A stretch of DNA of 64,000 bases. Origin: Natrialba swarupiae (lineage in GTDB: Archaea; Halobacteriota; Halobacteria; Halobacteriales; Natrialbaceae). The stretch spans positions 1-64,000 of the forward strand of contig NZ_VTAW01000012.1 in assembly GCF_008245225.1 (NCBI RefSeq), in the 5' to 3' direction. How positions within the stretch are numbered: position 1 is the first letter of the stretch; each line of letters opens with the position of its first letter. Under the pieces are notes generated by a model, which had not been told where the DNA came from, searched no databases, and was given only the letters and a program-made list of their open reading frames with translations. Below, one piece after another: positions 43,259-51,646 of the stretch. The position numbers and the translations under genes are program-made.

Positions 43259-45286
43259 CTACTCGACGGTCCGCTCGAGTTCGACGACGGTGACGTCCTC
43301 GAACGTCGCCTCACACGGCTGTCCGGAGACGACGCTACAGACGACCAGCCCGACGTGGATCGGTGTCGTCTGCTCGATCCGACGTTGATCGATCGCTGTC
43401 CACTCCTGGCCGTCCTGGGAGACGAAACACGTCACGTACCCGTCCAGGAGGTCGACGCGGAACCACTCCGATCGAGACTCCTCTCTGAGCTGTTGGCTCG
43501 TTCCGTCCTCACCACGCTGGGTGCGCCAGAGGACTTCGGTCCCGAATCCGGGCGTCGCCCCGACGAACCCGTACGTCGAGGCGTCCTCGAGTTCGTCACG
43601 GATCATGAACCCGGCCTTGCTGAACGCGTCGACCTCCTCGATGTCGGTGACGCGGCCACGGATACTGACGGGGCCGTCGACGGGCGTATGGACGAAGTAG
43701 AAGTCGTTCCAGTGACGCCAGATATTGGTTCCGTCGGCGCTGACTGACCACCGATCGGTTATCGGGTCGTACTCCGCTTTGCCCTCGGTCTGGAGCGTTC
43801 CAACCTCGATCTCGTCAGTGAGCTCGAGCGCCCTGTCAGCGTGGACGTCCGACCGATCGTCTGCGATGGGCTCGAGCACCATCGGAGAGTTCGTAATCTC
43901 GAAGCGAGCACCGCCTTCGGAGCTCTCGCCGATCTCCAGGCTCCAGCCACGTTGGACGCAGACGTCCGAGACGATGCTTAGGCCCATTCCGCTTCCGTCC
44001 GATTCGGTGGTGTACCCCGCCTGAAGAACCGACTCTCGTTCGGATTCCGGAATACCAGGGCCGGTATCTTCGACGTAGAACCCGTCCTCGAGCGGACCGA
44101 CGCGAACGGTCACGTCCGACTCGCCGTGGTCGATCGCGTTTTTGAACAGGTTCTCGAAAACCGGCCGAATCGTCTCTTTGGCAGTGTAGACGGTTGCAGC
44201 GGGCGGTAACTCGTTCTCGAGGGTCGCATCGCGCGTGTAGAGGACGTTCCACACCGAGTCGGCAATTTCGACGAGTTCGTTCGCCCCCCGCTCGGGGGCA
44301 CTCGATAGGTCCTTTGCGATCGACTCGAGGTCGGTAACGATCTCTTCGATCCGCTCGAGTGACTCTTGTACGGCGTCGAAGGATTCGTCGGCCCCACTCG
44401 TTCGGGCGAGCTGAAGGTGTCCCATCGCCACCTGTAGCGGGTTCTTGAGGTCGTGTCTGACGTTCGTCGAGAACTTCTCGAACTGATCGCGGAGGATCTC
44501 GAGTTCCAGCTCCGTCCGTTTGAACTCGGTGATGTCGACAGTCATGCCGACCAAGCCCTTCGTGGTCCCGTCGTCGCCGACCCACGGAACCTTCGTCGTG
44601 CGCATCGCGTAGGCCGTCTTGCCGTCGCCGTACTGTTCGTCTCGGTCGTAGATCGGTTCGCCGGTCTCGACGACGCGAACGTCGTCCTCGTACGTCTTTC
44701 GGGCCATCTCCGGGTTGGCGTCGCCGTAGATTTCGACGTCGGTCTTCCCGATCGCGTCGGCGGGATCGACGTTATCGGGGACCGACGCGACGCGGACGTA
44801 TCGACCCTCCCGGTCTTTGACGTAGACGTTCGTCTCGATCTCCTCGAGCAGCGTGGTGAAAATCTCGCTCTCTTCGGCCGCTTCCCGTCGCCGGGAGTAC
44901 GTATCGATCACGTCGTCGACGGCCCGGCGAACCGTTTCGGCGGAATCCGATCGCGTGTAGTATCCACTCACACCGGCGTTGAGTGCCTGTCGAGCGACCT
45001 CGTGGCCCTCCTCGTGTTCGTCGACGTAGAAGACGACGGGAAGATCTGCCTCGAGTTGTTCGACCCGGCGACAGAGGTCGATCCCCGTCGTGTCCGACAG
45101 CGACCGGTCGGTGACGACGCAGCCGATATCCTCGCGCTCGTCGATCGTCTCGAGTGCGCTCGCACCCGTCTCCTCGAGGAGAACCTCCGTGGCGGCCCCG
45201 TCGAGGAGCGTCTCGCGGAGGGCTGGCTCTCGGACCGATTCGCCGACGACGACGACGACGGTCGGTTCGTCGAGCAACCGACTCAC
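43259..45286 (-). CDS. Receiver-PAS-histidine kinase with C-terminal DUF1349-like domain
   Basis: 675 aa, GTG start. Order: response-regulator-like receiver (1-130, phosphoacceptor region around Asp60); PAS domain (140-255); HisKA with His278 (NVRHDLKNPLQ); HATPase with N383 (NLFKNAIDHGE) and G-boxes 407-436; then a 180-residue beta domain from about 495 (IWRHWNDFYFVHTPVDGPVS, AGFMIRDELEDASTYGFVG). That last part resembles DUF1349/concanavalin-like glucanase folds usually found in secreted or sugar-related proteins, and is unexpected on a soluble kinase. No membrane segment. Confidence 0.87.
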   Translation of the reverse strand: MSRLLDEPTVVVVVGESVREPALRETLLDGAATEVLLEETGASALETIDEREDIGCVVTDRSLSDTTGIDLCRRVEQLEADLPVVFYVDEHEEGHEVARQALNAGVSGYYTRSDSAETVRRAVDDVIDTYSRRREAAEESEIFTTLLEEIETNVYVKDREGRYVRVASVPDNVDPADAIGKTDVEIYGDANPEMARKTYEDDVRVVETGEPIYDRDEQYGDGKTAYAMRTTKVPWVGDDGTTKGLVGMTVDITEFKRTELELEILRDQFEKFSTNVRHDLKNPLQVAMGHLQLARTSGADESFDAVQESLERIEEIVTDLESIAKDLSSAPERGANELVEIADSVWNVLYTRDATLENELPPAATVYTAKETIRPVFENLFKNAIDHGESDVTVRVGPLEDGFYVEDTGPGIPESERESVLQAGYTTESDGSGMGLSIVSDVCVQRGWSLEIGESSEGGARFEITNSPMVLEPIADDRSDVHADRALELTDEIEVGTLQTEGKAEYDPITDRWSVSADGTNIWRHWNDFYFVHTPVDGPVSIRGRVTDIEEVDAFSKAGFMIRDELEDASTYGFVGATPGFGTEVLWRTQRGEDGTSQQLREESRSEWFRVDLLDGYVTCFVSQDGQEWTAIDQRRIEQTTPIHVGLVVCSVVSGQPCEATFEDVTVVELERTVE

Positions 45287-45580
45287 CGATCTGACACCTC
45301 GACTCGGGCGCGTGCATGGCGTTCGGTCATCGTCTCGCGTCGTCGCCGGTTGCCGACCGCGAAGCGTGGCTCTCGTGACTCGACGACGTCACGGGACTGT
45401 CGTGTGACGTTTCCATCCGTACGAATACTCTCTCGTGTTCAGTGCCATTATCTTAGTGGCCTCGAAACCCGACTCGATCTCGGACGATACACACTACCCG
45501 AACAGGTGTGCCACTATCTCGAGGGGCTCGAAGGAGCGCTCGAGGCCCTCGAACGGATCGGGAGCGAGTCGACAACCCGC
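45287..45580. other. Intergenic, divergent
   Basis: A 294-bp part of the 374-bp gap between the kinase (-) and the peptidase (+). No gene is seen. GTGCCATTATCTTAGTGGC at about 45443-45461 is AT-rich and partly palindromic, and is the best promoter candidate. Confidence 0.4.
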
Positions 45581-45651
45581 TCTCACTGTCGACAGTGTCG
45601 GGATATCGGGACGGATCTCACTGTCGACAGTATCAGGGATATCGGGACGAA
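45581..45651 (+). promoter_or_regulatory. Tandem 35-bp repeats with ACTGTCGACAGT palindromes, candidate operator
   Basis: Two direct repeats, 45581-45615 and 45616-45651, differ at only a few positions. Each has a perfect 12-bp palindrome ACTGTCGACAGT (45585-45596 and 45620-45631) and a GATATCGGGACG block. The second ends 9 nt before the ATG of the ArgE/DapE-family peptidase. The 35-bp spacing is not an integral number of 10.5-bp turns (3.3). Confidence 0.65.
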
Positions 45652-45660
45652 TGGACGACT

Positions 45661-46803
45661 ATGAGCTCCTCAGTCGCCGAGTTGACCCGCGAACTGGTCG
45701 CCATTCCGAGCCACGACGACGAGACGGCCGCCGGAGACGCCATCGAGCGCTGGCTCCGCGAGGAGACGACCGCCCACGTAACTCGAGACGCCGTCGGAAA
45801 CGTCCTCGCGCGCAAGCGGGCGGACGGATCCCCTCGAGACGAACCGGCCCCTCGAGACGAATCGGACGACCGTCGATCGCTCGCGTTCGTCGGCCACCAC
45901 GACGTCGTGTCGCCGGCCGACTCACAGATTCGAGACGCCCCGGAGCCAGGCGAGTACGTCGTCGAGGAGCGCGATGGGCGGATCTACGGGCGCGGCGCGG
46001 CGGATATGAAAGGTGCCGTCGCGGCCGCAATGGTTGCCTTCCGAGAGGCGACGCCCGCCGAGCGAGCGGATCTCGTCTTCGCGAGTTTCGTCGGCGAGGA
46101 AGTCGGCGGCGTCGGCGCGCGCCACGCCATCGAGGAGGGGTTCCTCCCCGACTACGCCGTCGTCGGCGAGGGATCGACGAACTACTCGAGCCCCGGCGTC
46201 ACCGACGTCGTCGTCGCCCACCGCGGTCGACGCGGCGTCACCGTCACCGCCCACGGCGTCGCCTCCCACGCCAGCGAACCAGAAGCGGGCGAAAACGCCA
46301 TCTACCGCGCGGCCGAGGCCGTCGAGCGCGTTCGCGACCTCGAGTTCCCGTCGGTGGAAGTGGCCGGTGAAACGCTCGCCGGAAGCGTCGCCGTCACCGA
46401 GATCGACGGCGGCTCCGCGATCAACGTCGTTCCCGACCGGTGTTCGTTCACCGTCGACGAGCGGACCGTCCCCGGCGAACGGGCCGACCTCGAGATCCTG
46501 GCCGACGTTCCCGGCCTCGAATGGACCGTCGATCAGGATCTGCCGCCGATGCAGTGCGACGACGACGCGTTCGCCGAGGCGACCCTCGAGGCGGCTCGCG
46601 AGAGCCAATCCGGTAAGCCGGAACTCGTGACGAAACCGCACGCGACGGACGCGGGGTGGCTCTCCCAGGCCGGGACGGAGTGTGTCATCGTCGGCCCCTC
46701 CGAACCCGGCGAGGCCCACACGAGAGACGAGAGCGTCTCGATCGCCGTCCTCGAGCGCTGCCGGGAGACCTACCGGACGATCGCGGAGTCGTGGCCGGCC
46801 TGA
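45661..46803 (+). CDS. M20/ArgE-DapE family deacylase or peptidase
   Basis: 380 aa. Zinc-ligand motifs of M20 are present: GHHDVVSPAD (His and catalytic Asp), GRGAADMKG (bridging Asp), FVGEEVGGVGA (catalytic Glu pair), then VGEGSTN and the C-terminal PHATDAGW. ArgE, DapE and carboxypeptidase substrates cannot be told apart here. The ATG at 45661 follows the tandem palindromes directly; the upstream frame reads through that repeat and is rejected. Confidence 0.9.
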   Translation: MSSSVAELTRELVAIPSHDDETAAGDAIERWLREETTAHVTRDAVGNVLARKRADGSPRDEPAPRDESDDRRSLAFVGHHDVVSPADSQIRDAPEPGEYVVEERDGRIYGRGAADMKGAVAAAMVAFREATPAERADLVFASFVGEEVGGVGARHAIEEGFLPDYAVVGEGSTNYSSPGVTDVVVAHRGRRGVTVTAHGVASHASEPEAGENAIYRAAEAVERVRDLEFPSVEVAGETLAGSVAVTEIDGGSAINVVPDRCSFTVDERTVPGERADLEILADVPGLEWTVDQDLPPMQCDDDAFAEATLEAARESQSGKPELVTKPHATDAGWLSQAGTECVIVGPSEPGEAHTRDESVSIAVLERCRETYRTIAESWPA

Positions 46804-46835
46804 TCACTCGAGCGACGCTGGCAGGAAAGACCGCA

Positions 46836-47054
46836 CTACTCGGGGTCGGACTCACTCGAGTCGTCGGCCGACTCGTCGGCCGGCTGTTCGCGCTCGACGA
46901 CCGCCCCGCCACCACACTCCGGGCACGACTCCTGTTCCGTATAGAAGCGCTCGCCGCAGTTCTGGCAGACGTAGGGGGTGCCCTCGTCGGCCGCCTGTTT
47001 CGCCTCGTGCGTGAACTTGCCGACCTTTCGCCCGAGATCCTCGAAGAGCCCCAT
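46836..47054 (-). CDS. Small zinc-ribbon protein
   Basis: 72 aa. An amphipathic N-terminal helix (LFEDLGRKVGKFTHEAKQAA) precedes a rubredoxin-like zinc ribbon, CQNCGERF...CPECGGG, and an acidic tail. Such small proteins are common in haloarchaea; binding partner unknown. Stop is 32 nt from the convergent peptidase stop. Confidence 0.85.
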   Translation of the reverse strand: MGLFEDLGRKVGKFTHEAKQAADEGTPYVCQNCGERFYTEQESCPECGGGAVVEREQPADESADDSSESDPE

Positions 47055-47100
47055 CGTCTCTTCGTTGTCGCTCGAGGCGGAAAATAGTTCGCCGGCCGAC

Positions 47101-47457
47101 CTACGTTCCCGGAACGCCGACCGCGCCGAACCCGGTGAGACCGAGGGCTGCGAGGACCCACAACACGATCAGGACGGTGACCCACGCGATGACGCCGATC
47201 ATCGCCGCGGCGGTCCAGTCGGCGGGATACCGGACGTTGATGACCGCTACGTACGCGAGCAACGCGAGTAGCGGTCCCAGGAACGGAATCCAGCCGACGA
47301 AGAAACCGACCACTGCCCAGACGAGTGCCCCGATCAGGGCAGTGACGATCGCGTGGTCGAAATCGCCCGCGCCGACGATCACGCGTGCGCCGACGTAGAT
47401 CCCGAGCGCCCCGAGTACCAGACTGACCGCGAAGACGATCGCCGAAGCGAGGACCAT
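47101..47457 (-). CDS. Small membrane protein, four segments
   Basis: 118 aa, four hydrophobic segments (VFAVSLVLGALGIYVGARVI, VTALIGALVWAVVGFFVGWI, GPLLALLAYVAVINV, MIGVIAWVTVLIVLWVLAAL). It is conserved-looking with no charged active site. Transcribed towards the zinc-ribbon gene and 46 bp upstream of it. Confidence 0.78.
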   Translation of the reverse strand: MVLASAIVFAVSLVLGALGIYVGARVIVGAGDFDHAIVTALIGALVWAVVGFFVGWIPFLGPLLALLAYVAVINVRYPADWTAAAMIGVIAWVTVLIVLWVLAALGLTGFGAVGVPGT

Positions 47458-47621
47458 ATCGGGAATACGTCGACGCGCTCGAACAGTCTAGGGCTTGCAG
47501 TTCCAGACGACGGGGGCTCTCTACGAGTCTACGACCAGTTCGTCGGTGAATGAGGCGGGCACCGTGATCCCCGGTTCCGGAACCACGACGTTGATAGCGC
47601 CCGCCGTGCTAGGCCCGAAAA

Positions 47622-49175
47622 ATGGCAAGCGAACAGTCATCGACCGAGACGGAGGCGTCCGACGTGTACGACGAGTTCGAGACCCGCGTCGAACGCATCT
47701 CCAACGTCGGCAACGCCGCCGGTATCCTGCGGTGGGACCAGGAGGTCGTCATGCCCGACGAGGGGACGCCAGCCCGTGCACAGCAACTCTCCACGCTGTC
47801 CTCGATCAGCCACGAACTTCTCACCGACGACGAAACCGGCCGACTCCTCGAGGAGCTCGAGGCCCGAGACCTCGACGACGAACGGGCCGCCGTCGTCCGC
47901 GAGGTTCGCCGTCAGTACGACCGAGAGACCAGTGTCCCGCAGGAACTCGTCGAGGAGATCTCCAAGACCACCGCCAACGCCCACCCCACCTGGAAGCAAG
48001 CCAAAGCGGAGGACGACTTCGAGACCTTCGCGCCCGTCCTCGAGAAGCTGGTCGAGCTCAAACGGGAGTACGCCCACCACATCGATCCCGACGCCGACCC
48101 CTACGAAGTCCTCTTTTCGGAGTACGAACCCTACATCGAGCTCGAAACTGCCGAAGAAATCCTCGAGCGGCTCCGCGACGAACTCGTCCCGCTGATCGAG
48201 GCGATCGACGAGAGCACGGAGGCGCGAACCACCTCGGACGACGCTGCCCTCGAGACCGACGCGTTCGCTGGGGAGTTCGACGACGACGATCAGGAGGCGC
48301 TCGCACGCGACGTACTCGACTCGCTTGGCTACAACTGGGATCGCGGCCGTCTCGACACCGCACCGCACCCGTTTTCCTCGGGGACGCAGTTCGACGCCCG
48401 CGTCACGACGCGCTTCGAACCCGAGGATCTGCTCGGCTCGATCACGTCGACGATCCACGAGTTCGGGCACGCGAACTACACGCTCGGACTCCCGGACGAG
48501 GCGTACGGAACGCCACTCGGCGAGGCTCGAGACCTCTCGGTCCACGAATCACAGTCCCGGCTCTGGGAGAACCACGTCGGTCGCTCCCGGCCGTTCTGGG
48601 AGCAGTTCCTGCCGGTCGCCCGCGAACGGTTCCCCGAACTCGAGGACGTCACACCCGAGGAGGCGTACGAGTCGGCAAACCAGGTGTACGACGACAACCT
48701 CATCCGCGTCGAGGCGGACGAACTCACCTACCACCTCCACATCGTCATCCGGTTCGAGATCGAACGCGACCTGATCTCGGGTGACCTCGCGGTCGAAGAC
48801 GTCCCCGAGACGTGGAACGACAAGTACGAAGAGTACCTCGGCGTCCGCCCCGAGACCGACGCCGAGGGCTGTCTGCAGGACATCCACTGGTCTCACGGCT
48901 CGTTCGGCTACTTCCCGACGTACTCGCTTGGCTCCGTCCTGGCGGCCCAACTGTACGCCGCCGCCGAGGACGAACTCGGAGAGCAAGACGACCGCATCCG
49001 CGACGGCGACTTCGGGGACCTGAACCGCTGGCTCCGCGAGAACGTCCACCGCCACGGGAAACGCTACACGACCCAGGAACTGATCGAACGGGCCACCGGC
49101 GAGGAGTTCACCGCCGACTACTTCCTCGAGTACGTCGACGCGAAGTACGGCGCGCTGTACAGTCTCGAGTCCTGA
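47622..49175 (+). CDS. Carboxypeptidase Taq (M32) metallopeptidase
   Basis: 517 aa, the family size. Zinc motif HEFGH at 279-283, DTAPHPFSSGT at about 245-255, and GCLQDIHWSHGSFGYFPTYSLG near 415-435, all M32 hallmarks. It removes C-terminal residues in the cytoplasm. The ATG at 47622 follows an A-rich CGAAAAATGG context without a ribosome binding site. Confidence 0.95.
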   Translation: MASEQSSTETEASDVYDEFETRVERISNVGNAAGILRWDQEVVMPDEGTPARAQQLSTLSSISHELLTDDETGRLLEELEARDLDDERAAVVREVRRQYDRETSVPQELVEEISKTTANAHPTWKQAKAEDDFETFAPVLEKLVELKREYAHHIDPDADPYEVLFSEYEPYIELETAEEILERLRDELVPLIEAIDESTEARTTSDDAALETDAFAGEFDDDDQEALARDVLDSLGYNWDRGRLDTAPHPFSSGTQFDARVTTRFEPEDLLGSITSTIHEFGHANYTLGLPDEAYGTPLGEARDLSVHESQSRLWENHVGRSRPFWEQFLPVARERFPELEDVTPEEAYESANQVYDDNLIRVEADELTYHLHIVIRFEIERDLISGDLAVEDVPETWNDKYEEYLGVRPETDAEGCLQDIHWSHGSFGYFPTYSLGSVLAAQLYAAAEDELGEQDDRIRDGDFGDLNRWLRENVHRHGKRYTTQELIERATGEEFTADYFLEYVDAKYGALYSLES

Positions 49176-49230
49176 CACCTTCCGTTTCGACCCTCGAGTC
49201 TTATCTTCGAGCAGGCCTTAGACGCCCCCG

Positions 49231-49839
49231 ATGATGGTGACGACCCACGCGCTTGTCGGGCTGTTCGTCGCCCTGCCAGTCGCGATTCTCGTTCCCGAAC
49301 ACGGCCCAACGGCCCTCGCCGCCGGCGCCCTGGGAGGTATCGTCCCCGACCTGGACGTCTTCGCGGAGCACCGCCGGACGCTCCACCAGCCGGTGTACGG
49401 GTTCGCCGCAGCCGCGGGTGCGCTTGCCGTGGCGGTCGTGGCCCCGACTGCGCTCACGCTCGGCCTGTTCGCGTTCCTGCTCACCGCGGCGCTTCACTGC
49501 GTCGGCGACGTCGTCAGCTGTGGACTCGGCGCTAGGCCGTGGGACAACCCGCCGTCCGATCGGGCGGTTTACGACCACGTCCGCGGAACGTGGGTTCCCC
49601 CGCGGCGGTGGATCCCGTACGACGGATCGCCGGCCGACCTCGGCTTCGCGGCAGTGATTTCCCTGCCGCTCGTGGTGGTTCTGGACGGCGTCTGGAAACT
49701 CCTGATCGTCGGCTTACTCGCCGTCTCGATCGGGTACACCGTCAGCCGAAAGCGCCTCGAGGACGTCGCGACGTGGGGCGCTCGATTGCTCCCGTCCCGG
49801 TTCCGGCGGTACGTTCCCGAGCGATACCTCGTCTCCTGA
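49231..49839 (+). CDS. Metal-dependent hydrolase-like membrane protein (YdjM/DUF457 type)
   Basis: 202 aa. The N-terminal TTHALVGLFVALPVA and GGIVPDLDVFAEHRRTLHQPV, with conserved His and Asp residues, match the YdjM/DUF457 group of membrane-embedded predicted hydrolases. Four or five membrane segments. Function unknown. It starts at an ATGATG pair; either Met may be used. Confidence 0.82.
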   Translation: MMVTTHALVGLFVALPVAILVPEHGPTALAAGALGGIVPDLDVFAEHRRTLHQPVYGFAAAAGALAVAVVAPTALTLGLFAFLLTAALHCVGDVVSCGLGARPWDNPPSDRAVYDHVRGTWVPPRRWIPYDGSPADLGFAAVISLPLVVVLDGVWKLLIVGLLAVSIGYTVSRKRLEDVATWGARLLPSRFRRYVPERYLVS

Positions 49840-49927
49840 TCCTGCCTGCGACTCGATCACCTGGCGTCGACCGCTATCGCGTGGAGCGAAACACCGACGG
49901 TGCTGGCGAACCCAGGTGGAGGCGACC

Positions 49928-50674
49928 ATGTCATCCGACCGTCGGCTCCAGGAACAGACGGCGATCGTCACCGGTGCGAGCGCCGGAATCGGGGCGGCGA
50001 CCGCCCGAAAGCTCGCAGCCGAGGGCGCGAATCTCTCACTCGCGGCACGGAGCGAGCGTCGGCTCTCGACGCTCGCCGAGGAACTCGAGACGGAGTACGG
50101 TATCGATGCACTGGCGGTCCCGACGGACGTCAGGGCGGAGGACGACGTCGACGCGCTGATCGACGAGACCGTCGAGACCTTCGGTGGGCTGGACGTCCTC
50201 GTGAACAACGCGGGGCTCTCGCGGGGCAGCGACGTCGCCGCGATGGCGACCGAGGAGTACGAGACGATCCAGGAGACGAACGTCGACGGCGTCTTCTACG
50301 CGACGCGGGCGGCGATCCCCTACGTCAGCGAGCGCGAGGGTCACCTGATCTTCGTCGGGAGCTTTGCAGGGCAGTACCCGCGCTCGTTCAACCCGGTTTA
50401 CGCCGCATCGAAGTGGTGGGTGCGAGGATTCGCGAAGAGCGTCGCGGCCCAGGTCGGCGACGAGGGGGTCGGCGTCACCGTCGTCAACCCCGCCGAGGTT
50501 CGCTCGGAGTTCGAGACGACCGACGGCTCGACGTTCGCGGAGGCCTTCGAGGAGGGTGAGGCGAGCGAACCCGAAGAGGTCGCCGACGCCATCGCCTTCG
50601 CCGCCACGCGCGAGGGCTCGAGCGTGAGCGAACTCGACGTCAACAGGCGGGACAAGTTCGCGGACAACTTCTGA
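49928..50674 (+). CDS. Short-chain dehydrogenase/reductase
   Basis: 248 aa, classical SDR. NAD(P)-binding TGASAGIG at 15-22, NNAG at about 88-91, catalytic Ser in FVGSFAGQ, and YAASK near 156-160. GGAGG at 49918-49922 fixes the ATG at 49928 over the GTG at 49916. Substrate unknown. Confidence 0.92.
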   Translation: MSSDRRLQEQTAIVTGASAGIGAATARKLAAEGANLSLAARSERRLSTLAEELETEYGIDALAVPTDVRAEDDVDALIDETVETFGGLDVLVNNAGLSRGSDVAAMATEEYETIQETNVDGVFYATRAAIPYVSEREGHLIFVGSFAGQYPRSFNPVYAASKWWVRGFAKSVAAQVGDEGVGVTVVNPAEVRSEFETTDGSTFAEAFEEGEASEPEEVADAIAFAATREGSSVSELDVNRRDKFADNF

Positions 50675-50680
50675 TCGCCG

Positions 50681-50906
50681 ATGGACCGGTCGAACGCGTT
50701 TCGACGGGAGCTACTTGCGCTCGGGAGCGGTGGGCTCGTGACGATCGCCGGCTGTCCCTCCAACGCGGGATCGGGACGCGACCGACGACGGAACGGAGAC
50801 CGCCGAGCGGGGATACTACCACGTCGAGGGGTCGTCTATTCGGCGAACGGAACGCAGCGGCGCGGCTCCGGTCGACGGAATCGCACTCGACTGTTCGACC
50901 GGGTGA
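50681..50906 (+). pseudogene. Frameshifted lipoprotein remnant
   Basis: The first 32 codons encode a lipoprotein signal (ELLALGSGGLVTIAGC lipobox). In that frame the rest is Arg-rich (RDRRRNGDRRAGI). In the +1 frame from about 50780 the same DNA reads ATDDGTETAERGYYHVEGSS and on to a TGA at 50904, which is typical acidic haloarchaeal protein. A one-base insertion near 50779 therefore explains both. A sequencing error would look the same. Even repaired it is only about 75 residues. It is 6 nt after the SDR stop. Confidence 0.6.
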
Positions 50907-51016
50907 TCGACGGGGTTGGGCAACCGAGTTAGCCCGACGACGGGGTGACGGACCGGTATAAGGAGGGTGGTCCTGCCGGCAGTGCCGTTAGGCCGGGAGC
51001 ACCGCTGGACTCGAGT

Positions 51017-51613
51017 ATGCGTCTCTCCATCCCTGGCGTTCCTGGTGTCTACTACGACACCGATTCAGGAACCACGGCGATTGCCGCCGTCACGACCGCC
51101 GCTGGTCGGTACGCACCGAAACCGAAGGGGTACGCCATCCAGTTGCTCCCGTACCTCTGGTCGTTCGACGTCGACTTACACGAGGTACCGAACGATCACC
51201 CCATCCAGTTCCTTCACCCCGAAGGCGCGCGCAGTCTCGGCACCCTCTCGAGCGGGCAGGGACCGCGGCGGGCCGGCGACGACCTCGAGTCCGTGCTCCG
51301 GTTCGTCTGGTCTGTCAACCGCGAGGTCGAGTCGGCGACGAATCGTCTGGTCGGCCGTTCGCCGGACCACGACGGCGTCGTCATCGAGATCCAGGAAGGA
51401 AGCGTCGGCGTCAGCGGGACGGAACTCGAGACCGACGCGTTCGATATCCACGAAGGCGACGTCTCCGATTCGGGCGGCGACGGCGAGTTCGGTGCCGACC
51501 ACAGTTTCGACCTGAACGCCGACGAGGGCGACGGCAGCGATGACAGTGATGGCGGCGGCGGCAGCGATGGGGAATGCGACGCGGACGAGTTCGACAAAGG
51601 CGGCGAACTGTAG
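51017..51613 (+). CDS. Hypothetical acidic protein
   Basis: 198 aa. Residues 1-120 look folded (LSIPGVPGVYYDTDSGTTAI, KGYAIQLLPYLWSFDVDLHE, LRFVWSVNREVESATNRLVG). The last 60 residues are an Asp/Gly/Ser-rich tail with ECDADEFDKGGEL at the end. No family recognised and no signal peptide. The ATG at 51017 is preferred over the frame opening at 50945. GGTATAAGG near 50956 may be its TATA box. Confidence 0.72.
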   Translation: MRLSIPGVPGVYYDTDSGTTAIAAVTTAAGRYAPKPKGYAIQLLPYLWSFDVDLHEVPNDHPIQFLHPEGARSLGTLSSGQGPRRAGDDLESVLRFVWSVNREVESATNRLVGRSPDHDGVVIEIQEGSVGVSGTELETDAFDIHEGDVSDSGGDGEFGADHSFDLNADEGDGSDDSDGGGGSDGECDADEFDKGGEL

Positions 51614-51646
51614 CGGCGGGCACGACCGATTCGCCCGAACGCTCGG

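Noticed and set aside
47521-47640. 39-codon minus-strand ORF (MTVRLPFFGPSTAGAINVVV...) between a membrane protein and the M32 peptidase
   Set aside because: It reads like protein, but it overlaps the M32 start antisense, has no promoter or ribosome site, and chance frames of this length are common in GC-rich DNA. Worth a conservation check.
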